A DNA stretch of 56,210 nucleotides from an uncultured Lactobacillus sp. (GCA_937916845.1 CALFSK010000043.1:1-56210); one strand, 5' to 3'. Positions 42,667 to 54,561 are shown, counted from the stretch's first letter. Notes: generated from the sequence alone by a model not told the origin. Made by a program: numbers and translations.

Positions 42667-45081
42667 TTAACGCCGGTTATCGTTGTTTGACCGACGATGA
42701 GTATTATTACTATTGTTATTAGTGCTGCGATGGTTGTTGCGGTTATTACTGTTACCGCTACGATGATTACCATTACTGTGGTTGCCACCATTACGGTTAC
42801 CGCCGTTACCATTGCCATTACGATTATTATTGTTTCGGTTATAACTGCCGTTACCACCGCGACGGTTGTTCCCACGATAATTATCATGGTGTTCCCGCTT
42901 TGGTAATAAGTCCGTCTTAGGCGCTTCTTCTGGATTCAACAGTTTAAAGTCAATTTCACGCTGGTCCTTGTCGACCCGCATTAATTGAACCTTAACTGGT
43001 TGTCCGATCCGGAACGTCCGCTTCGTCTTGCGACCGACTAAGGCGAGTTGTTGTTCAACGTACTCGTAGTAGTCATCGTCCATCACACTAATGTGGACTA
43101 GCCCTTCAACGGTGTTTTCCAACTCAACGAACAACCCAAACTTCATGACGGAGTCGATGACAGCATCGAAGCGTTCACCCACGTGATCAGCCATGTATTC
43201 GGCCTTCTTCATGGAATCAACGTCCCGTTCCGTCGCAATCCCCCGACGTTCGTGATCTGAAGTGGTTTCAGCAATCGTTGGTAAATTATCTTGATACTTC
43301 GCACGTGCTTCGTCACCCGTACCGTTTTCAGCGTAATGCCGAATCAAACGGTGCACCATCATATCCGGATAACGCCGAATTGGTGACGTAAAGTGGGTGT
43401 AGTACGGCGCGGCTAACCCAAAGTGACCTAAGGATTGGTCCGCATAACGCGCCTGCTTCATACTCCGTAACATCATCACGGAAACCATGGCTTCTTCCGG
43501 TTTACCCGCAACCTTCTTCAAAACGTCTTGCAACATCTTTGGCTTAACGTCTTTAGAGGAACCCGTGACGTTGACCCCAAAGGTCGTTACAAATTCGAAG
43601 AAGCTGTGCATCCGGTCACTATCAGGTGTTTCATGCACCCGGTAGATGAACGGTACCTTGAGTAAGCTGTAATGTTTAGCAACCGTTTCATTGGCAGCCA
43701 ACATGAAGCTTTCAATCATCCGTTCAGCTAAGCCCCGTACACGCAATTGAATGTCAATTGGGTGACCAGTTTCGTCCACGATGATCTTTGCTTCATTATC
43801 ATCAAAGTCGATCGCACCACGGTGCCGACGATGCTTGTATAAAACGCGGTGTAAATCGCCCATAACGTCAAACATGTCGACGAGGTCCGCGTACTTTTCA
43901 CGAGTCTTAGGATCGTGAGCTTCCAAAATCTGGTTGACCCCATCATAAGTCATCCGGGCGTGTGACTTGATCACGCTCTGGAAGATTTTATGGTTGATGA
44001 TTTCGCCATCTGGCGTGATTTCCATTTCACAACTCATTGCCAAACGTTCAACGTCTGGGTTCAATGAACAGATTCCATTTGATAAGCGCCGTGGCAACAT
44101 TGGGACAACCCGGTCCGTCAAATAAACTGACGTCCCACGTTTATAGGCCTCGCGATCAAGTTCGGAATTTTCAGTGACGTAATGACTAACGTCAGCAATG
44201 TGAACCCCTAAATGGTAGTTCCCATTATCTAACTTCCAAGCCACAACGGCGTCATCCAAGTCTTTGGATTCAGCGCCATCAATCGTTACTAACGGCTGAT
44301 CGGTGATATCCACGCGACCCTTTTTATCTTCTTCGGTCACGTAGTCTGGAATCCGGTTGGCTTCATCAGTGACTTCTTCTGGGAAGACTGATGGCACGTC
44401 GTGTTGGTAGACCACTTGTAAGACGTCCATCCCAGGATCATCAACACTACCGATGACCTGTTTAGCAATGCCGACGATGCGCGTTGGGTGCTGAGCGTCA
44501 GGATAAGCAGACACTTCAGCAATAACGACTTCGCCTTCAGTTGGATGAAGCCCTTGTTCGGTGACAAATAATTGATACTTGGAAAGCTTCTTTTCCTTAA
44601 TTTCAATTGTCCCAATGAATCCAGGCGTCTCCGTTGATGGTAAAAATGCCCCAACGATTTGCGAATAATTCCGCTTTACAATGCTGGTGATTTTACCTTC
44701 AGGCCCACGGTCAGAACCGGGTTTGGCTGGCCGAATAATCTCAACCGCAACGTCATCACCCGTAAAGGCAAACATGGTGTTGTCTGGGTTGATGTAGATA
44801 TCAGGCAGATCTGGATCATAACGTACGAACCCAAAGCCCTTGTCATTGCCGTGGAAGGAGCCTTCGACGGTCTTGGTCTCTTGAACGATCTTAAAGTGGT
44901 CGTGATCATCGGTGCTGACCAACTTTTTACGTTCCATATTCGCAAGTTCCTTTACTAAAAATGTAAAGGCGGTTGCGCCTGTAAAATGCAATTCATCCGT
45001 TAATTGTTCGACGCTATAACTGCGGTCGGGATGAGCTTGCAAAAAAGTCAGGATTTGTTCTTGTAAGTTTGCTTCTGACAT
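42667..45081 (-). CDS. rnr: Ribonuclease R with Asn/Arg/Gly-rich tail
   Basis: An 804-residue 3'-5' exoribonuclease that degrades structured RNA. An N-terminal winged helix (about 1-65), cold-shock domains (about 70-230), the RNB catalytic domain (about 250-590, with DLDDAV and HIADVSHYV) and an S1 domain (about 630-715, KFGLFVELENTVEGLVHIS) are in order. Residues of about 735-804 are a low-complexity tail of Asn, Arg, Gly and His. The gene lies 8 bp after the esterase and 17 bp before the ribosome site of smpB. Confidence 0.96.
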   Translation of the reverse strand: MSEANLQEQILTFLQAHPDRSYSVEQLTDELHFTGATAFTFLVKELANMERKKLVSTDDHDHFKIVQETKTVEGSFHGNDKGFGFVRYDPDLPDIYINPDNTMFAFTGDDVAVEIIRPAKPGSDRGPEGKITSIVKRNYSQIVGAFLPSTETPGFIGTIEIKEKKLSKYQLFVTEQGLHPTEGEVVIAEVSAYPDAQHPTRIVGIAKQVIGSVDDPGMDVLQVVYQHDVPSVFPEEVTDEANRIPDYVTEEDKKGRVDITDQPLVTIDGAESKDLDDAVVAWKLDNGNYHLGVHIADVSHYVTENSELDREAYKRGTSVYLTDRVVPMLPRRLSNGICSLNPDVERLAMSCEMEITPDGEIINHKIFQSVIKSHARMTYDGVNQILEAHDPKTREKYADLVDMFDVMGDLHRVLYKHRRHRGAIDFDDNEAKIIVDETGHPIDIQLRVRGLAERMIESFMLAANETVAKHYSLLKVPFIYRVHETPDSDRMHSFFEFVTTFGVNVTGSSKDVKPKMLQDVLKKVAGKPEEAMVSVMMLRSMKQARYADQSLGHFGLAAPYYTHFTSPIRRYPDMMVHRLIRHYAENGTGDEARAKYQDNLPTIAETTSDHERRGIATERDVDSMKKAEYMADHVGERFDAVIDSVMKFGLFVELENTVEGLVHISVMDDDYYEYVEQQLALVGRKTKRTFRIGQPVKVQLMRVDKDQREIDFKLLNPEEAPKTDLLPKREHHDNYRGNNRRGGNGSYNRNNNNRNGNGNGGNRNGGNHSNGNHRSGNSNNRNNHRSTNNNSNNTHRRSNNDNRR
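42670..42880 (-). repeat. Low-complexity tail of rnr
   Basis: AAY and GGY codons alternate for about 200 bp and encode the Asn/Arg/Gly/His-rich end of RNase R. The tract creates spurious open frames on the other strand. It is prone to length change. Confidence 0.8.
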
Positions 45082-45089
45082 TATTTACC

Positions 45090-45848
45090 TCATTTATTAA
45101 ATATAGTTTTTAAATACGTTAAGACATCTTGTTCGAGCTGATGGTGCGCAGAATTGACCGTAATCACGTGCCCACTATCGGCGTACCAGTGGAAATCCAC
45201 CGGCAATCCCTGAGCAGTCAATCGATCACGTAGTTGCCGTGCAACTGCTGCATCGATCAACTCATCTTGCCCACCTTGGCCAATAAAAAACGGCCGTTGG
45301 AGCTGGTGTAAATGCGCCGTCACTTCCGTTGCTGTAAACAGCTCTATCGCCTGCAGCTGCTGGGTAACTTGCGCCGGAATCTCTGCTAAAATCGCACGTT
45401 GTTCATCAGGCGTAAACGGGCCCTTAGCCAACCGTGCGCGACTCATTTTAACAAACATCGCGGCAACGTTACTTTTATCCCCTGGTAATAAAGGTGAACT
45501 AAACGTACCGCCACCTAATAACAAGGGATCACGCTCCAACGCTGCGGTGGCAAAAATGCCACCTAGCGATAGCCCAAAGATACTAATTTTAGTATAGCCT
45601 TTTTGACGAATAAATGATATTGCTTGTTGCGTATCACGCCACCATTGTTCCGGTGAACCTTGCGTCAAAATATCGCGGGGGTCGTCCGTTGCGTGACCGG
45701 TAAACTGTGGCGCGTAGACGGTATAATTAGCCCGTTCCAAGGCCCGTCCTAGCATTCGGACATCATTCGCGCTACCTGAATAGGCGTGCAACAAAATGAC
45801 CACTTGGTCGCCGTGCTCAAAGAAAAAAGGGGTTGGCTGTTTAAACAC
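45090..45848 (-). CDS. Carboxylesterase, Est30/monoglyceride lipase type
   Basis: A 252-residue alpha/beta hydrolase. GLSLGG (92-97) has the nucleophile Ser 94; GQGGQDELID and ADSGHVITV give Asp and His of the triad; HAYSG is the oxyanion loop. It cleaves short-chain esters or monoglycerides. It starts at GTG 45848 with AAGGTAGGTG upstream. It stands between secG and rnr, its usual place in Bacilli. Confidence 0.92.
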   Translation of the reverse strand: MFKQPTPFFFEHGDQVVILLHAYSGSANDVRMLGRALERANYTVYAPQFTGHATDDPRDILTQGSPEQWWRDTQQAISFIRQKGYTKISIFGLSLGGIFATAALERDPLLLGGGTFSSPLLPGDKSNVAAMFVKMSRARLAKGPFTPDEQRAILAEIPAQVTQQLQAIELFTATEVTAHLHQLQRPFFIGQGGQDELIDAAVARQLRDRLTAQGLPVDFHWYADSGHVITVNSAHHQLEQDVLTYLKTIFNK

Positions 45849-45862
45849 ATTTACACCTACCT

Positions 45863-45892
45863 TAAAAAAAAGCCTCCTGAAATCACAGGAGG
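45863..45892 (-). terminator. Terminator or attenuator after secG
   Basis: CCTCCTG (45873-45879) pairs with CAGGAGG (45886-45892); eight A on the plus strand give a T run on the minus strand. As the esterase starts only 15 bp further on, some transcription probably reads through. Confidence 0.75.
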
Positions 45893-45900
45893 ACGGTCAA

Positions 45901-46137
45901 TTACTTCGATGAGTACCATGCTAAAGCTAGCGCCAATACAAAGAATAAAATTCCGAGTATGACGGTCACTTTTTGCATAAAGGCTTCAAAACCACGTGGC
46001 TTTTGCTTTGCAAATAAATCATCTGCACCACCAGTTAATGAAGACATGGCATCATTTGTTTTGGATGGTTGCATCATTACCGCAATGATAATCACAACGG
46101 AAACGATCAATATTAACGTCATCAGTAAGTTATACAA
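45901..46137 (-). CDS. secG: Preprotein translocase subunit SecG
   Basis: A 78-residue membrane protein with two helices (about 3-22 and 57-76) and the loop MQPSKTNDAMSSLTGG, typical of SecG. It assists SecYE during protein export. The start is TTG 46137 with AGGAGG 8 nt before it. Confidence 0.93.
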   Translation of the reverse strand: MYNLLMTLILIVSVVIIIAVMMQPSKTNDAMSSLTGGADDLFAKQKPRGFEAFMQKVTVILGILFFVLALALAWYSSK

Positions 46138-46237
46138 TAAAAGTGCCTCCTAAAAGAGTCCGCTATGTCTATAACAATTTAACATATTTAGCTTCATTTT
46201 TCCAGTCTTAGCCAGAAATCCTTCGTTTTCAAACCAC

Positions 46238-47788
46238 TCAGGGTGTGACCTCGGTTAAATGCTTGATTTGATGGTTGACCCAAGCCCGATTATTACGATC
46301 CGTTAAAATAATCAACGTATCGCCAGCCCGCATCAACGTGTCACCATGGGGGATGACTTGTCGTTCCCCACGCCGGACAGCGATTAATAAAGATTCTTCC
46401 GGCCATTTAAAATCACGCACTTGGTGACCTTCCAGTTTAGAACCTTCAAACACTGGAACTTCTAACCGATCTTGAATCCCACAATGTTCTGGTAACCGGG
46501 GCCGAATCAGCTTTTCTAGGAGGGCTTCATAAATTGGGGCCCCGCCTAGTAAATCAACCACGAGATAGGCGGTCATGGAAACGACCGCTAACGGCATCAA
46601 ATGGTGCAACGTTCCGACCATTTCCGTAATTAGTAGAATGGCCGTGAACGGTGCTTTCCCAATTCCCGCAAAGTAGCCCGCCATCGCAAAGATGATAAAG
46701 TTCGGTACGAAGCTCGCCGGCATCCAGCCTAATCCAACCATGGCCTGCGCATAAATCGCACCCAAGATTGCACCGAGTGACAAGATTGGCAAAAAGATGC
46801 CCCCGGGTAATCCGGACCCGTATGAAACCGTTGAAAAAACGAAGCGCAATACGAAGATTCCGATTAACCCGAGCAGTGCGGGCGTCACCGAAGCAATGTT
46901 TAAAATCACCGCGTTACCGCCGCCTAATAATTGAGGCCATAATAATCCGATTGGAATCACCAGTAAAAACGGCACCAATCCATCTAGCCAACTAGGGATT
47001 CGAATTTTGGCATACCATGACGGCATCGTTAACGTGACGTTTTGATAAAGGTAACCAAAGACACCCAGAAAAATCCCTAAGCCAATCAAATTACCATATT
47101 GACTAAGTGGTAAATTTTGCCCATAGGGAATGTGCAACACTGGCACTAACCCAAAGAAGTTTAAAGAAACAAAGTTACTAGCAATCGCACTGGCTAGCGC
47201 CGTCGTCCAAATAATCGGCGAAAAGTTGTGGTAAACCTCTTCCAATACGAATAACGTACTAGCAATCGGGGCGTTGAAGGCGGCGGATAAACCAGCCGCC
47301 GCACCGCCCGCAATTAAGGAACGTCGGTCAGATCCGGTTTGTTTTAACTTTTCAGCAACCCCTTGACCGATAGTAGCGCCCAGCTGAATCGACGGGCCTT
47401 CCCGTCCTAGAAATAGGCCAGAGCCAATTCCTAAAATACCACCGACAAACTTGCGCCATAACACGGGCCACCAGGCGTAGTCCAATTCACCAGCTAACTG
47501 TCCTTCAACTTGCGGAATCCCGGACCCCTTAATATCTGGGGACTGCCTGACCAGTAAGCCGACAAAGACGGCCACAACAACACTGATGACTAACCAGGGA
47601 ATGATCAACCCAGGCGTCTGATGAATTTGGCCGTAGACCCACTGGACAAACTTTAGACCGTATTCAATGCAAAAGCGAAAGATACTAACGACTACTCCAG
47701 ATAGCAATCCCACTAGCAGGCCCCGACCAATTGCACCTAAGCGGGTAAAATCAAGATGGCGCTTACCACTTTTTGGCTGTTCTTGCAC
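46238..47788 (-). CDS. ClC-family chloride channel/antiporter with TrkA-C domain
   Basis: A 516-residue membrane protein. GSGIP (88-92), GREGP (128-132, gating Glu 130) and GLPGGIFLPI are the three selectivity motifs. About twelve helices span 20-430; residues about 440-516 are a cytoplasmic RCK_C domain that binds a ligand, which may be c-di-AMP or another nucleotide. Chloride or fluoride movement, possibly for acid resistance. It starts at GTG 47788 with AAGGGGGG upstream, and follows the kinase-like gene by 14 bp. Confidence 0.9.
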   Translation of the reverse strand: MQEQPKSGKRHLDFTRLGAIGRGLLVGLLSGVVVSIFRFCIEYGLKFVQWVYGQIHQTPGLIIPWLVISVVVAVFVGLLVRQSPDIKGSGIPQVEGQLAGELDYAWWPVLWRKFVGGILGIGSGLFLGREGPSIQLGATIGQGVAEKLKQTGSDRRSLIAGGAAAGLSAAFNAPIASTLFVLEEVYHNFSPIIWTTALASAIASNFVSLNFFGLVPVLHIPYGQNLPLSQYGNLIGLGIFLGVFGYLYQNVTLTMPSWYAKIRIPSWLDGLVPFLLVIPIGLLWPQLLGGGNAVILNIASVTPALLGLIGIFVLRFVFSTVSYGSGLPGGIFLPILSLGAILGAIYAQAMVGLGWMPASFVPNFIIFAMAGYFAGIGKAPFTAILLITEMVGTLHHLMPLAVVSMTAYLVVDLLGGAPIYEALLEKLIRPRLPEHCGIQDRLEVPVFEGSKLEGHQVRDFKWPEESLLIAVRRGERQVIPHGDTLMRAGDTLIILTDRNNRAWVNHQIKHLTEVTP

Positions 47789-47802
47789 GTTGCGTTCCCC
47801 CC

Positions 47803-48699
47803 TTAATCGTGATGATTGACCAACGTCGTAACGGCTGCTTGCACGGTTGCCAATGTCACTGGCTTACTTCCTACTAGTTGTTGGATATAAGCTGGACCAT
47901 CTGCACGCCAGAGTAAACCAAGCGTTAGATCCAGTGCCAAATCGGCCGAACCGAGCGTTGCTTTTAAACCGGTTAAGAAATCTGAATCGCTTTGAAAAGC
48001 GTCAAAAATCAGTGGGACCAGTTCCGTTTGCCGGGGTGCTTGACGCGCATCGACAAAATGTTGAAAGCCCACTTGACCACTCGTAACAACTAAGTTAGTC
48101 CCGGTTAACTGACCGTGAACAAAATCAGTCGTTGCGACCGGGTGCTGGTCCAGAAAATCTTGCCGGTCTGCCTTAAAATCTGGCCCTAAAATCGACCAGT
48201 CAGCGCCATCGGCTTCTTTACGGGCATCGATTTGATTAAAGGTTCCGGTTTCCCCGTTAATCTGATTCATCGCCGTCCCAATTTGACGACCCAGTGTCGA
48301 TTTAGCTAGTGGTTCGGCCGTGGTGGCAAAATCAACCAAGCGACCCCCCGCCAACGGTTGGTAAATAACGTAGTAAAACTGATAAGCATCAAAAATAAAA
48401 CCTGCGTGTCGCATTTCAGGTGCTGCTAATTTGAGCCGTTTCATCCGTGTTAAGCTAAACCGTTCCGTTTGATACCGGTCACGGGCGGCTGGCATCACGT
48501 GACTGGGTGGAAAAATCACGATCTGCGTTAAGCCGACCGAAAAGACCGTCGCCGTTTCATCGGCCACCGTTTCTGGTGATTTATATAGCTCATTTTCGCT
48601 AGAATAAATTTGTTTGATTAATGGTGCAAAAATTGTTGCGTTGTTGCGGACCGCTTCCCAATCTGCCCATTGGTTGATCTGCGTTTCAAAATAATCCAT
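47803..48699 (-). CDS. Kinase-fold (APH-like) protein with altered HGD motif
   Basis: A 298-residue protein that looks like the aminoglycoside phosphotransferase/fructosamine kinase fold. The catalytic loop reads HGQLTGTN (195-202): the usual catalytic Asp of HGD is Gln 197, while Asn 202 is kept, and the following FVDARQA gives Asp 217 as the metal ligand. The protein may be an inactive binding protein, or a divergent kinase. It is probably in one operon with the ClC gene. Confidence 0.6.
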   Translation of the reverse strand: MDYFETQINQWADWEAVRNNATIFAPLIKQIYSSENELYKSPETVADETATVFSVGLTQIVIFPPSHVMPAARDRYQTERFSLTRMKRLKLAAPEMRHAGFIFDAYQFYYVIYQPLAGGRLVDFATTAEPLAKSTLGRQIGTAMNQINGETGTFNQIDARKEADGADWSILGPDFKADRQDFLDQHPVATTDFVHGQLTGTNLVVTSGQVGFQHFVDARQAPRQTELVPLIFDAFQSDSDFLTGLKATLGSADLALDLTLGLLWRADGPAYIQQLVGSKPVTLATVQAAVTTLVNHHD

Positions 48700-48823
48700 T
48701 TCAAGGCCCCTTTAAAAACTCGTACTTTTATTTTACCACGTGCACCCGGCTCGTAACGGCTTTTAATGGTTCCGCCAATATTTAGGTCCGTACACTTGAC
48801 AAGCTAAATCGCTATGTAAAACA

Positions 48824-48850
48824 AAAACGCCGCTCAATGAGCGACGTTTT
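48824..48850 (-). terminator. Rho-independent terminator of the glycolytic operon
   Basis: AAAACGCCGCTCA (48824-48836) pairs with TGAGCGACGTTTT (48838-48850), with CGCT/AGCG forming the hairpin top, followed by a T run on the minus strand, just after eno. Confidence 0.88.
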
Positions 48851-48870
48851 CGTAAGAACTCAGAAATTAA

Positions 48871-50211
<1,341 letters not shown>

Positions 50212-50276
50212 TTAAATTTTGCTAATTTTGGTTCACATTTATTGTAGAAGTTTGCAATCCAACTTGCAATAACTAA

Positions 50277-51062
<786 letters not shown>

Positions 51063-52265
51063 TTATTTGTTAGAGATAGCAGCAATACCAGGTAATTCCT
51101 TACCTTCAAGGTATTCAAGTGAAGCACCGCCACCAGTAGAGATGTGGGTTAACTTGTCGCCAACGCCAAGTTGCTTAACAGCGGCAGTTGAGTCACCACC
51201 ACCAACGATAGTCGTTGCGTCAGTTAAAGTTCCTAAGAATTCACCGACTTCAAGGGTACCCTTGGCGTAGTTGCTCATTTCGAACACACCCATAGGTCCG
51301 TTCCATACAACCGTCTTAGCATCTTTCAAGACATCTTTGAATTCTTGAATAGACTTAGGACCGATGTCTAAGGCCATGTAACCATCAGGAATGGCACCAT
51401 CAACAACCTTGTGCGCAACATCGTTGTCAAACTTTTCAGCAACAACGGAGTCACTAGGTAAGACCAACTTGTCGCCGGCCTTTTCGATGATTGACTTAGC
51501 TAAATCAATCTTGTCTTTTTCAACAAGTGAGTTACCAATACCCATGCCTTTAGCAGCATAGAAAGTATAAGTCATCCCACCACCGATGATGATCTTGTCA
51601 GCTTTGCTGATTAAATGATCGATAACACCGATTTTGTCGGAAACTTTAGCCCCACCTAAGATAGCAACGAATGGGTGCTTAGGATTGTCAACGGCGTCGC
51701 CTAAGAACTTGATTTCCTTTTCCATTAAGAAACCAGCGGCAACTTTGTCCATGTTTGAAGCAATCCCAACGTTAGAAGCATGCTTACGGTGAGCAGTACC
51801 AAAGGCATCGTTGACGTAAACGTCACCGAGTGAAGCCCAGTACTTGCCTAATTCAGGATCGTTACCTGATTCGCGCTTAACTTGTTCGCCGTTAACAACG
51901 TCTTCGAAACGAGTGTTTTCAACAACTAAGACGTCACCGTCGTTCATGTTGTTGATAGCCGTTTCAAGTTGTTCGCCTTCAGTAACAGGTACGAAGGTAA
52001 CAGGCTTGTTTAATAAGTTTGAGAGACGTTCAGCAACTGGACGTAAGCTCAAGCCCTTCTTATCGTCTTCACTCTTAATCCGACCTAAATGTGAGAACAA
52101 GATGGCTTTACCATCATGTTCGATGACGTATTTGATCGTTGGTAAAGCAGCAACGATCCGGTTGTCATCACCAATCTTGCCGTCTTTAATAGGAACATTA
52201 AAGTCGACACGAATTAAAACTTTTTTATCTTTAACATCTAAATCTGAAACGATTAATTTAGCCAA
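51063..52265 (-). CDS. pgk: Phosphoglycerate kinase
   Basis: A 400-residue enzyme that makes ATP from 1,3-bisphosphoglycerate. [14 protein letters not shown] opens the N domain, [10 protein letters not shown] follows, and [13 protein letters not shown] with [17 protein letters not shown] ends the nucleotide domain. It starts at TTG 52265 with AGGAGG 8 nt before it. A double hairpin separates it from gap. Confidence 0.98.
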   Translation of the reverse strand: MAKLIVSDLDVKDKKVLIRVDFNVPIKDGKIGDDNRIVAALPTIKYVIEHDGKAILFSHLGRIKSEDDKKGLSLRPVAERLSNLLNKPVTFVPVTEGEQLETAINNMNDGDVLVVENTRFEDVVNGEQVKRESGNDPELGKYWASLGDVYVNDAFGTAHRKHASNVGIASNMDKVAAGFLMEKEIKFLGDAVDNPKHPFVAILGGAKVSDKIGVIDHLISKADKIIIGGGMTYTFYAAKGMGIGNSLVEKDKIDLAKSIIEKAGDKLVLPSDSVVAEKFDNDVAHKVVDGAIPDGYMALDIGPKSIQEFKDVLKDAKTVVWNGPMGVFEMSNYAKGTLEVGEFLGTLTDATTIVGGGDSTAAVKQLGVGDKLTHISTGGGASLEYLEGKELPGIAAISNK

Positions 52266-52297
52266 TGTTAAATCCTCCTAAAATTCGTGAATACTAA

Positions 52298-52355
52298 TAA
52301 AAAAACGGCAAGAGGAGTTTGCCTCCCCCCGCCGTCAAAAACCGTATGCGGTTTT
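52298..52355 (-). terminator. Double hairpin between gap and pgk
   Basis: On the minus strand, AAAACCG/CGGTTTT (52337-52355) is followed by a second stem (52305-52309 with 52331-52335, with GGAG/CTCC inside) and then a run of about eight T (52298-52305). This is a convincing intrinsic terminator inside the glycolytic operon, expected to let only part of the transcripts continue into pgk-tpiA-eno. Confidence 0.85.
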
Positions 52356-52380
52356 AAAGTTCTAACTATCTAATCAAATA

Positions 52381-53403
52381 TTAGAGAGTAGCGAACTTCA
52401 ATAAAGTACGTACCATTTGGCAAGTGAAGCCGTATTCGTTATCGTACCAAGCAACAGTCTTAACCAATTGGTTTTCACCATCGGAAGTAACTTCAGTTTG
52501 GGTAGGATCGAAGATTGAACCGAAAGTAGTACCGATAACATCAGATGAAACGATTTCGTCATCGTTGTAACCGAATGATTCGTTACCTTCAGTATGCTTC
52601 TTGATAGCAGCGTTAACTTCGTCAGCAGTAACTTTCTTGTCTAAGATAGCAACTAATTCAGTTAATGAACCGTCAACAACACCAACACGTTGTGCATGGC
52701 CTTGTAACTTACCTTGTAATTCTGGGATAACTAAGCCAAGAGCTTTAGCAGCACCAGTTGAATGAGGAATAGTGTTTACACCGGCAGCGCGGGCAGCACG
52801 GAAGTTACCACCACGAACAGGGCCGTCAAGCAACATTTGAGTTGAAGTGTAAGCATGGATAGTGGTCATAGTACCAACCTTGATACCGAATTCTTTGTTT
52901 TCAAAGAATGCTAATGGTGCAAGGCAGTTAGTAGTACATGAACCAGCAGAAACGATACGGTCATCTGAGTTTAAGATGTCATCGTTAACGTTGTAAACGA
53001 TAGTCTTCAAGTCTGAACCAGCTGGTGCAGAGATCAATACACGCTTAGCACCGGCGTCCAAGTGAGCTTGTGACTTAGCCTTTGAAGTGTAGAAACCAGT
53101 ACATTCGAGGACGAAGTCAACGCCATCATTCTTAACCCAAGGAATGTTTTGTGCTTTAGGTTCAGCATAAACACGGTATTTCTTACCGTTAACGATGATT
53201 GAATCATCGGTTGCTGAAACGTCAGCGTCCAAAGTACCATGAGTTGAATCATACTTCAAAAGATGAGCCAACAATGCAGGTGAAGTTAAATCGTTAATAG
53301 CAACAACTTCGATATCACTTGACTTTGCACCAAGTTCTAAGATACGACGGAATGCTAAACGACCGATACGTCCGAAACCATTAATACCAATTTTTACAGA
53401 CAT
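52381..53403 (-). CDS. gap: Glyceraldehyde-3-phosphate dehydrogenase
   Basis: A 340-residue NAD-dependent enzyme. [12 protein letters not shown] (4-15) is the NAD motif and SAGSCTTNC (152-160) carries the catalytic Cys 156. The start is ATG 53403 after AAGGAGG; the open frame extends 19 codons further with no ribosome site. It is downstream of cggR and followed by the double hairpin. Confidence 0.98.
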   Translation of the reverse strand: MSVKIGINGFGRIGRLAFRRILELGAKSSDIEVVAINDLTSPALLAHLLKYDSTHGTLDADVSATDDSIIVNGKKYRVYAEPKAQNIPWVKNDGVDFVLECTGFYTSKAKSQAHLDAGAKRVLISAPAGSDLKTIVYNVNDDILNSDDRIVSAGSCTTNCLAPLAFFENKEFGIKVGTMTTIHAYTSTQMLLDGPVRGGNFRAARAAGVNTIPHSTGAAKALGLVIPELQGKLQGHAQRVGVVDGSLTELVAILDKKVTADEVNAAIKKHTEGNESFGYNDDEIVSSDVIGTTFGSIFDPTQTEVTSDGENQLVKTVAWYDNEYGFTCQMVRTLLKFATL

Positions 53404-53424
53404 ACTAGAATTTCCTCCTTGTGG

Positions 53425-53444
53425 AAATAAAAATATTTTTATTT
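53425..53444 (-). other. Perfect 20-bp A/T palindrome before gap
   Basis: AAATAAAAAT followed by its exact reverse complement lies between cggR and the gap ribosome site. As RNA it could form a stem-loop at the gap 5' end. In Bacillus subtilis the cggR-gapA mRNA is cut here and the gap part is stabilised; the same may apply. Confidence 0.6.
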
Positions 53445-53469
53445 TAAAAAGCAACTTCAATATAGAAGA

Positions 53470-54501
53470 TTACTTCTTTAAAATCAAGTTTGCTGCACCT
53501 TCATCCGTGATTAAACACGTCTGTTTAGGTGCGATGTTCTTCATATACGCCTCAATCGCGGTTGCCTTAGAGGCACCTCCCGCAATTGCGAGTATAATCT
53601 CCCGATCGGCCAGTTCTCCGATTTGCAAGCCAATCCGCGGAATCCGGTAGACCACGTTACCCTCTCGATCAAAGAAGTAACCAAAGGCTTCACCGATCGC
53701 ATGGCGACCATGTAACACCTTTATCTGATCTTCCGACATATTCCGCCGGTGAGCCATCGCAGTGGCATCGCCAATGCTATGGACCACGACATTTGCTTGC
53801 CGAATAATCGCCAACACCTCTTGGATACTAGGTTCCTTAAGGAGCGGTTCATAAGTTCGTTCACTGACCTGTTCTGGTACAAACAGTGACCGGAATTTCC
53901 CTCCAGTGTGTTGTGCCATTTGTGACGCAATTGTGTTAGCTTGAATCGCAACCGATTCACCAACACCACCACGTGCGGGCACGAATAACAAATCACGCTT
54001 GTTCGCTAAGCGATTAGTTAGGTGATTTGCAACGTGCTCCATGGTGTGACCACCCATTACCGCAACGATGTTCTTACCTTCTGGCAACAACTGCTGTAAT
54101 AGCTGGTTCACTTCTTCGCCCATGGTCCCAATAACTTTTAACTGTCGATCGGAGTCGCCGGAAACGATGATGCACCGTTTAATGTTAAAACGTTGTGCTA
54201 ACTGTCGTTCCTTCTGGCGAATCCCCATCAGCTCATCCATAAACTGACTCAGTCCGAGTAAAACGTCTTGTCCCTGCTGCGTCACCTGCATCCCCGACTT
54301 GCTTGTCATAATCAAATCAAGTTTGCGTAAGGTATCCGTTTCAGTTCGCAACGTCCGCTCGCTGACGTCTAAAGTTTGTGCTAACAACCGACGTCCAACT
54401 GGGGCCATCCAATTAATAGTACGCAACACCAAGTAACGACGACTCAGCATGTCCACCATATCTGGGGCAATTGCCTCAATCCATTGAATATCTGAATGCA
54501 T
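53470..54501 (-). CDS. cggR: Central glycolytic genes regulator
   Basis: A 343-residue repressor of the SorC/DeoR group. An N-terminal winged HTH (about 22-75, GRRLLAQTLDVSERTLRTETDTL) is followed by a sugar-binding domain (about 90-343) that responds to fructose-1,6-bisphosphate in relatives. GGASKATAIEAYM near the end is part of the effector-domain signature. ATG 54501 is the better start; the upstream TTG 54510 would overlap the AGCAGG site. It represses its own operon through the operator at 54523-54561. Confidence 0.95.
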   Translation of the reverse strand: MHSDIQWIEAIAPDMVDMLSRRYLVLRTINWMAPVGRRLLAQTLDVSERTLRTETDTLRKLDLIMTSKSGMQVTQQGQDVLLGLSQFMDELMGIRQKERQLAQRFNIKRCIIVSGDSDRQLKVIGTMGEEVNQLLQQLLPEGKNIVAVMGGHTMEHVANHLTNRLANKRDLLFVPARGGVGESVAIQANTIASQMAQHTGGKFRSLFVPEQVSERTYEPLLKEPSIQEVLAIIRQANVVVHSIGDATAMAHRRNMSEDQIKVLHGRHAIGEAFGYFFDREGNVVYRIPRIGLQIGELADREIILAIAGGASKATAIEAYMKNIAPKQTCLITDEGAANLILKK

Positions 54502-54522
54502 GGCATCCAACCTGCTCTCTAG

Positions 54523-54561
54523 TGGGACGGATCTAGTCCAGCTATGTCGAATAACGACCCA
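54523..54561 (-). promoter_or_regulatory. CggR operator
   Basis: On the minus strand, GGGTCGTTATTCGACATAGC is followed by TGGACTAGATCCGTCCCA. From memory, the B. subtilis operator has the same layout of two GGGAC/GTCC-type repeats joined by CATAGC. It lies between the promoter and the cggR start. Confidence 0.75.

Noticed and set aside
42697..42906. Ile/Thr/Val-rich frames on both strands at the rnr end
   Set aside because: They arise from the low-complexity AAY/GGY tract of rnr read in other frames.
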